A stretch of 64,000 bases of DNA from Oscillospiraceae bacterium (GTDB lineage Bacteria > Bacillota > Clostridia > Oscillospirales > Oscillospiraceae), in the NCBI GenBank assembly GCA_022792945.1, contig JAAWBZ010000033.1, positions 34,066-98,065 of the forward strand, written 5' to 3'. The notes beneath the pieces are model-generated. The model did not search any database. It was not told the DNA's origin and saw only the letters and a list, made by a program, of their open reading frames with translations. Position 1 is the stretch's first letter; each line of letters opens with the position of its first letter. The position numbers and the translations under genes are program-made. Shown here one piece after another: positions 60,069 to 64,000 of the stretch.

Positions 60069-61058
60069 TTACAGGTAGCCGTACATGCCGCGGACAGAGA
60101 CCTCGCCGGAGGTCACGGCCTCCTTTGTCCCGTCCTCGTAGGTCACCAGCAGCGCCGCGTTCTCGTCCAGGCCGTCGGCGTGGGCCGGCCGCTCGGTCCT
60201 GCCCCGCACCACCTTCACGTCCTGTCCCACCGTGATGCAGTCCGCCGCGTACCGTGTCATCCAGGCCTTTTTTTCGGTCAGAAGCTCCGCGTCCATCCGC
60301 CACAGCTGCCCGATCAGTGCCGCCGCGTAGGCGCACCGGTCCACCGGACGCCCAGCGGCCTCCCGCAGGGAGATCGCCATAGGCCGCACCTCCTCGGGGA
60401 AGTCCCCGCCGCTGTGGTTGCAGTTGGTGCCGATGCCCACAATGGCGTAGTCCACCAGCCCGCTCTCCGCCTGGAGGGACAGCTCTGTGAGAATGCCCGC
60501 GCATTTGCGCCGGTTCAGCACCAGGTCGTTGGTCCACTTGATCCCCGGACGGATCCCCGCCGCGGCCTCCACGGCCTCCACCGCGGCCTCCGCCGCTGCC
60601 GCCGTCAGATGCATCAGCGCCATGGGCGGCGCGTTCAGCCGCAGCAGCACCGAGAGATACAGCCCCACCCCAGCCGGCGAGGCAAAGCGCCGCCCCAGCC
60701 GGCCCTTGCCGGCGGTCTGCTGTTCCGCGATGACCACCGTCCCGTGGGGCGCGCCCTGGTCGGCCAGCTGGCGCAGGGCGTTGTTGGTGGAGTCCACCGA
60801 CGCCAGCACCGTCACCCGGTCCGCCCAGGGGCAGTCCCCCAGCCGGCGGCGCAGGGCCTCGGCCCGCAGCGGCCCGGTGCCGGGGGCAAGGCGGTAGCCC
60901 CGGTTGGTGGCCGACTCGATGGCATAGCCCTCCTCCCGCAGGGTCTGCACCGCCTTCCAGACCGCCGCCCGGCTGACCGCCAGCCGCCGGCTCATCTCCT
61001 GCCCGGAGACGAAGCCCTCCGCCCCCCGCAGCAGGTCCAATACCGCGTCTTTTGTCAT
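60069..61058 (-). CDS. birA: Bifunctional biotin ligase/repressor BirA
   Basis: A 329-residue BirA: N-terminal HTH (VSGQEMSRRLAVSRAAVWKA), catalytic domain with VDSTNNALRQLA, the biotinyl-AMP loop EQQTAGKGRLGRRFASP (GxGRxGR) and KWTNDLVLNRRKCAGILTEL, and an SH3-like C-terminus. It attaches biotin to carboxylases and, with the HTH, represses biotin genes. A BirA-type operator lies 580 nt upstream between the divergent genes. AAGGGAGG precedes the ATG; second gene after the small hypothetical (21 nt gap). Confidence 0.95.
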   Translation of the reverse strand: MTKDAVLDLLRGAEGFVSGQEMSRRLAVSRAAVWKAVQTLREEGYAIESATNRGYRLAPGTGPLRAEALRRRLGDCPWADRVTVLASVDSTNNALRQLADQGAPHGTVVIAEQQTAGKGRLGRRFASPAGVGLYLSVLLRLNAPPMALMHLTAAAAEAAVEAVEAAAGIRPGIKWTNDLVLNRRKCAGILTELSLQAESGLVDYAIVGIGTNCNHSGGDFPEEVRPMAISLREAAGRPVDRCAYAAALIGQLWRMDAELLTEKKAWMTRYAADCITVGQDVKVVRGRTERPAHADGLDENAALLVTYEDGTKEAVTSGEVSVRGMYGYL

Positions 61059-61079
61059 GATGTTCCTCCCTTTCGCGTC

Positions 61080-61604
61080 TCAGCGCACCGGCCATTCAAA
61101 CCAGTACCAGCCGCCGCCCATGTCCTGGAGGCCCCGCAGCTGCTCCTCGCCGGGAGGCTGGAGAAACCAGACGAAGCCGTCCTCATCGTCCAGCCGCTGC
61201 CGCGAACGGTCCGTGGCGTGAAAATGCACCTCCAGACAGCCGTCCGCCGGGCGCCAGGCCACAACGGAGCAGTGATGCGCCTCCCAAAGGGCCGTCACCG
61301 CCCGGACGATCTCCGGCGGGTAGTCCGCCGCAGGCCGCGCTGTCCGGTCCAGGCCGTGCCATTCCGGCTCCTGTCCAAAGACGAGAAACCCCGTCTCACA
61401 CCCGGCAGCAGCGTCCCGCAGGGCATCAAAATCCGCCGTGTAGTCCCGGAACAGCGCCCGCTGCGCCTGGGGCGTATAGTACACCCGCCCGTCGTCGGTA
61501 CGCAGCGGCGCGGCGTCCAGGAGGGAATTCCAGAAAATTGCAAACAACGCCAGCCCCGCCGCGAACCCGGCGGAGATCAGGCTCCATTTTCGCTTTTTGC
61601 CCAT
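61080..61604 (-). CDS. Hypothetical membrane-anchored protein in the birA operon
   Basis: A 174-residue bitopic protein: one N-terminal helix (WSLISAGFAAGLALFAIFWN) and an extracytoplasmic domain (YYTPQAQRALFRDYTADFDA, CSVVAWRPADGCLEVHFHAT, GGGWYWFEWPVR). No family recognised. The ATG at 61604 is 9 nt after GGAGG; a TTG two codons earlier is less well spaced. It probably shares the promoter within the BirA box with birA. Confidence 0.7.
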   Translation of the reverse strand: MGKKRKWSLISAGFAAGLALFAIFWNSLLDAAPLRTDDGRVYYTPQAQRALFRDYTADFDALRDAAAGCETGFLVFGQEPEWHGLDRTARPAADYPPEIVRAVTALWEAHHCSVVAWRPADGCLEVHFHATDRSRQRLDDEDGFVWFLQPPGEEQLRGLQDMGGGWYWFEWPVR

Positions 61605-61626
61605 TGACAAACGCCTCCGTATCTGG

Positions 61627-61678
61627 TAGACTCTCGATTGTAAACCAATTATACAAAAAATAAGTTGACAATCAAGGA
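61627..61678. promoter_or_regulatory. BirA box with overlapping divergent promoters (bioY / birA operon)
   Basis: Operator half-sites TTGTAAAC (61638-61645) and GTTGACAA (61664-61671), 18 nt apart, match the BirA consensus. Plus-strand promoter for bioY: TAGACT (61627), 17 bp, TATACA (61650). Minus-strand promoter: TTGATT (61675-61670), 16 bp, TATAAT (61653-61648). Both -10 boxes fall inside the operator. Confidence 0.75.
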
Positions 61679-61684
61679 GGCACT

Positions 61685-62275
61685 ATGAAAACTCGCGATT
61701 TAATTCTCACCGCCCTCTTCGCCGCCCTGACGGCCATCGGCGCGTTCCTGCGGGTGCCGACGCCTATCTCGTCCTTCACGCTCCAAATGTTCTTCACCTT
61801 CATGGCCGGCGTGCTGCTGGGGCCAAGGCTGGGAGCGCTCTCTCAGGCGATCTACGTAGTCCTGGGGCTGGCGGGCCTGCCCATTTTCACCGGCGGCGGG
61901 GGCCTCGGCTACGTCTTGCAGCCTACCTTCGGCTTCCTGCTGGGCCTGATCCCCATGGCGGCGGTGACCGGCGCGCTGTCGCGGCGGCTGGGCCATGGGT
62001 TTGGGGCGCTCTGCCTCAGCTGCCTGGCGGGGGTGCCGGTGCTCTATCTTATCGGCCTGCCCTATATGCACCTGGTTCTCACCCTCTACCTCCACAAGGC
62101 CCAGACCATCGGCCAGACACTCATGGGCGGCATGGTGATCTTCCTGCCCTGGGACGCGCTGAAGATCGTGGCGGCGGCGGCGCTGGGCCATCAGCTGGCG
62201 CCGCGGCTGGCCCGCGCCGGCGGCGCTTCTACAGCAGCCGCGCGATCAGGGGGATCAGCCCCAACAGAAGGATGA
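61685..62275 (+). CDS. bioY: Biotin transporter substrate-binding component
   Basis: A 196-residue, six-helix BioY S-component of the ECF biotin transporter: LILTALFAALTAIGAFLRVP, FTLQMFFTFMAGVLLGPRLG, YVVLGLAGLPIFTGGGGLGY and FGFLLGLIPMA are family-defining. It can take up biotin with a shared ECF module. AAGGAGG is 5 nt before the ATG. Directly controlled by the BirA box. The 3' end overlaps the convergent zinc-ribbon gene by 47 bp. Confidence 0.95.
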   Translation: MKTRDLILTALFAALTAIGAFLRVPTPISSFTLQMFFTFMAGVLLGPRLGALSQAIYVVLGLAGLPIFTGGGGLGYVLQPTFGFLLGLIPMAAVTGALSRRLGHGFGALCLSCLAGVPVLYLIGLPYMHLVLTLYLHKAQTIGQTLMGGMVIFLPWDALKIVAAAALGHQLAPRLARAGGASTAAARSGGSAPTEG

Positions 62276-62723
62276 GGCCGAACACCGCCAGAAAGACCCA
62301 GACCATCCGATAGCCCTCCGGCGAGACCGGCGCTTCCCCGCCGGTCTCGTTTTCTGTCTCCACGGGGCCATAGGCGTCCATAGCCGCCTCCAGCTCCGCC
62401 TCGGAGAAGGCCGCCCGCTGGTCCAGGGGCCGCAGCAGACGCATGGCCCGGTGGGTGTAGCGGCGGTCCACGTAGAGCGCCGCGCCGTCCTCCTCGGTCT
62501 CCTGGCCCGCCTCGTCCCGGGCGTCCTGCCACTGGTGGGGGATCCGCGCCTGCATCAGCAGCGCCTCGGCCTGCTCCAGCTGCGCGCGGTCCACCAGGTA
62601 CATCAGGAACTCCGGCTCCATCTTCACCGCCGTCTCCGGCGGCGCGTCCTTCAGCGTCGCGCCGCAGAAGGGGCAGATCACTGTCCCCGCGCCGTATTCC
62701 TCCTGACAATTCGGGCACCACAT
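62229..62723 (-). CDS. Zinc-ribbon protein with C-terminal membrane helix
   Basis: A 164-residue protein: N-terminal zinc ribbon with paired CxxC (CPNCQEEY, CPFCGATL), a central region with FLMYLVDRAQLEQAEALLMQ that resembles DUF2007-type signal-transducing domains, and a C-terminal membrane helix (VWVFLAVFGLILLLGLIPLI). Function unknown. GGGAGG precedes the ATG at 62723. Its 3' end overlaps bioY. Confidence 0.75.
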   Translation of the reverse strand: MWCPNCQEEYGAGTVICPFCGATLKDAPPETAVKMEPEFLMYLVDRAQLEQAEALLMQARIPHQWQDARDEAGQETEEDGAALYVDRRYTHRAMRLLRPLDQRAAFSEAELEAAMDAYGPVETENETGGEAPVSPEGYRMVWVFLAVFGLILLLGLIPLIARLL

Positions 62724-62787
62724 ACGCGCCCCTCCCTTCCGGCTTGCTCTCTACTACTTTGCCACGAACCGCGCCGCTTGTCAAGCC

Positions 62788-62816
62788 TTGCATTTTGGAC
62801 CGAAACGTGGTATGCT
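62788..62816 (+). promoter_or_regulatory. Promoter of the 78-residue membrane protein gene
   Basis: TTGCAT, 17-bp spacer, TATGCT with extended TGG; 35 nt above the start codon. Confidence 0.6.
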
Positions 62817-62851
62817 GGTGCCATCAAAATGCAAGGAGCGGGAGGTCGCTT

Positions 62852-63088
62852 ATGGATTTCAACGCAATTTTTCCCCTGAACTGGAAGGTGGACCGGCACA
62901 ATCCCAACTCGCTGGTCCTGGTGATCCTCATCTATCTGGCGGCGTGCGCGGCGCTGAAAATCGTGGAGATTCTGCTGGGCTGGGTCCCCATCATCGGCAT
63001 CATCATCGGCGCCCTCTGCTGGATCGTCGGTTTTTACTGCGCCCTGGGCATCATCACAGCGGTGATTCTCTATTGTAAGAAGGACTGA
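62852..63088 (+). CDS. Small two-helix membrane protein, unknown function
   Basis: A 78-residue protein with two hydrophobic segments (LVLVILIYLAACAALKIVEI; IIGIIIGALCWIVGFYCALG) linked by a short turn. No family recognised; similar small DUF-type membrane proteins are common in clostridia. The ATG at 62852 has GGGAGG upstream and a promoter of its own. It ends before a hairpin at 63163. Confidence 0.75.
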   Translation: MDFNAIFPLNWKVDRHNPNSLVLVILIYLAACAALKIVEILLGWVPIIGIIIGALCWIVGFYCALGIITAVILYCKKD

Positions 63089-63162
63089 ACAGCGGCGCTG
63101 GCTGAATAGGCTGGCAACGTAAGAAAACATTTTGAGCGAGGGGCGGCGCGGCGTCCAGCAAC

Positions 63163-63196
63163 AACAGCGGCAGCTTTCATGAAAGCCGCCGCTGTT
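63163..63196. terminator. Terminator-like nested hairpin
   Basis: AACAGCGGC / GCCGCTGTT outer stem around GCTTTC-AT-GAAAGC. No T-run; it may serve the small membrane protein gene or the metal-resistance remnants. Confidence 0.55.
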
Positions 63197-63210
63197 CAGC
63201 CACCTCTCTA

Positions 63211-63460
63211 TCAGAACAGGACGTGTTCTGTTCCTTTCTCTATGACTATCCTTACATGGTCATCCACCAAGGTATAGAAAATCATTTTCCTGTTTCTGCG
63301 CTGTCTCACCAGCTTGTTTGCTTTCAAAAGACTTAAGCTGATATCAGCATCCTGCTCCATCAGGAGAAACAGGATATGGATGCGGGTGGGGTTCCCCAGC
63401 AGCTTGAAAAATTCCGTCAGGATATAAATCTCGTGCCTGCAATTCCTTAATATGCGTTTT
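63211..63460 (-). pseudogene. ArsR/CadC-type repressor remnant lacking the recognition helix
   Basis: Reads LTEFFKLLGNPTRIHILFLL, MEQDADISLS, then LLKANKLVRQRRNRKMIFYT and LVDDHVRIVIEKGTEHVLF. About 20 residues that carry the DNA-recognition helix (the TQSAISHQLR region) are missing between these blocks, although the frame is kept, and no start codon is left in frame. It follows the CadA-type ATPase. Lower GC than the flanks. Confidence 0.75.
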
Positions 63461-63498
63461 TGCTTTTCTCATCCGACAAGGGAACCCCTCCTCCCTGA

Positions 63499-64000
63499 TC
63501 ACAGCTTCTTGACGAACAGACAGCGGATGGCGTTTAATACCGCAAGGATCATCACGCCTACGTCTGCAAAAATGGCCAGATACATATTGGCAATACCCAC
63601 AGCACCCAAAATCAGGCAGGCGAATTTGACGCCCAGCGCCATCGTAATGTTCTGATAGACAATCCGCAGACACTTCCGGGAAATTTTGATGGCCTTGGCA
63701 ATTTTCATGGGATCATCGTCCATGAGAACGATGTCCGCAGCTTCAATCGCGGCGTCGGAACCCATTGCCCCCATTGCCACGCCGATGTCGGCTCTGGACA
63801 GCACAGGAGCGTAGTTGATACCTTCTCCCACGAAGGCCAACTTTGCCTTGCCGGTTTTCAGTTTAAGTAGCTCCTCCACCTTGGATACCTTATCCGCCGG
63901 GAGCAGTTCACTGTAAACCGTGTCAAGCCCCAGGGAGGCGGCTACCTGGTCTGCCACCTTCTTTGCGTCGCCGGTGAGCATGACGGTCTTTTCCACGCCC
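63499..64000 (-). CDS. Heavy-metal P-type ATPase (CadA/ZntA type), partial, hinge motif mutated
   Basis: C-terminal ~166 residues of a P1B-type ATPase; the rest is beyond the right edge. TVMLTGDAKKVADQVAASLG, GAMGSDAAIEAADIVLMDDD and the last helices (LAIFADVGVMILAVLNAIRC) match Cd/Zn exporters. The hinge motif GDGINDAP reads GEGINYAP: both catalytic aspartates are changed, so the enzyme is probably inactive. The frame is open to the window edge. Together with the damaged ArsR this looks like a decaying metal-resistance operon. Confidence 0.85.
   Translation of the reverse strand, partial: GVEKTVMLTGDAKKVADQVAASLGLDTVYSELLPADKVSKVEELLKLKTGKAKLAFVGEGINYAPVLSRADIGVAMGAMGSDAAIEAADIVLMDDDPMKIAKAIKISRKCLRIVYQNITMALGVKFACLILGAVGIANMYLAIFADVGVMILAVLNAIRCLFVKKL

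Overview
The window is GC-rich, densely packed chromosomal DNA from a Gram-positive, spore-forming, motile anaerobe. Spore genes (yabP, yabQ, spoIIE), a flagellar block (fliD, fliS) with a sigma-28 promoter, a WalR/WalK/YycH/YycI system, BirA/BioY and strong AGGAGG ribosome sites with frequent TTG/GTG starts fit a high-GC clostridial lineage such as Oscillospiraceae (Flavonifractor/Oscillibacter-like). That placement is inferred; no rRNA or tRNA gene is seen here.

Layout. 1-7.5 kb: a partial URO-D-family gene, ygiQ, then a minus-strand operon DUF362 ferredoxin-like protein > acyl-CoA ligase > DUF1624 acyltransferase > yqeC, the last three coupled by ATGA overlaps. 7.7-16 kb: LCP cell-wall ligase, editing-type prolyl-tRNA deacylase, divergent Lrp/MATE pair, Ca-type P-ATPase, class-I aminotransferase. 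16-19.3 kb: small hypothetical, YaiI-like, deoD, an ECF-type sigma factor with its membrane partner. 19.5-21.2 kb: an AT-richer scar holding a small coiled-coil ORF, IS110 and IS5 transposase remnants and a broken yccF. 21.2-28.1 kb: pyridoxamine kinase, TIM-barrel isomerase, a histidine-kinase-like ATPase lacking the H-box histidine, coaX, an ECF S-component, murA with a structured leader. 28.4-35 kb: yycI, yycH, walK, walR, rsmF and a small membrane exporter in one minus-strand run. 35-38.2 kb: yabP-yabQ-divIC-S1 protein, SDR, flavodoxin. 38.4-41.7 kb: a frameshifted M56 peptidase gene with its BlaI-type repressor and paired operators, then an alpha/beta hydrolase. 41.7-54.9 kb: Clp-like AAA ATPase, lipoprotein, FtsA-like ATPase with duplicated C-terminal modules, chemoreceptor, FtsE-like ATPase without FtsX, C39 peptidase, FliT-like/FliS/FliD, then ParA and a ComFB-domain protein. 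55-64 kb: YtaF/MntP, methyltransferase, AraC regulator, spoIIE, birA/bioY around a BirA box, small membrane/zinc-ribbon proteins, and a decayed metal-resistance module (ArsR missing its recognition helix; CadA-type ATPase with a mutated hinge motif).

How it works together. The window mixes envelope homeostasis (WalRK, MurA, LCP, M56/BlaI), sporulation, cofactor supply (biotin, pantothenate, B6) and motility. The least explained part is 44-55 kb, where division-type ATPases (FtsA-like, FtsE-like, ParA) surround a chemoreceptor and the filament-cap genes and end with a possible cyclic-dinucleotide receptor (ComFB). A palindromic interspersed repeat family occurs at several intergenic sites.
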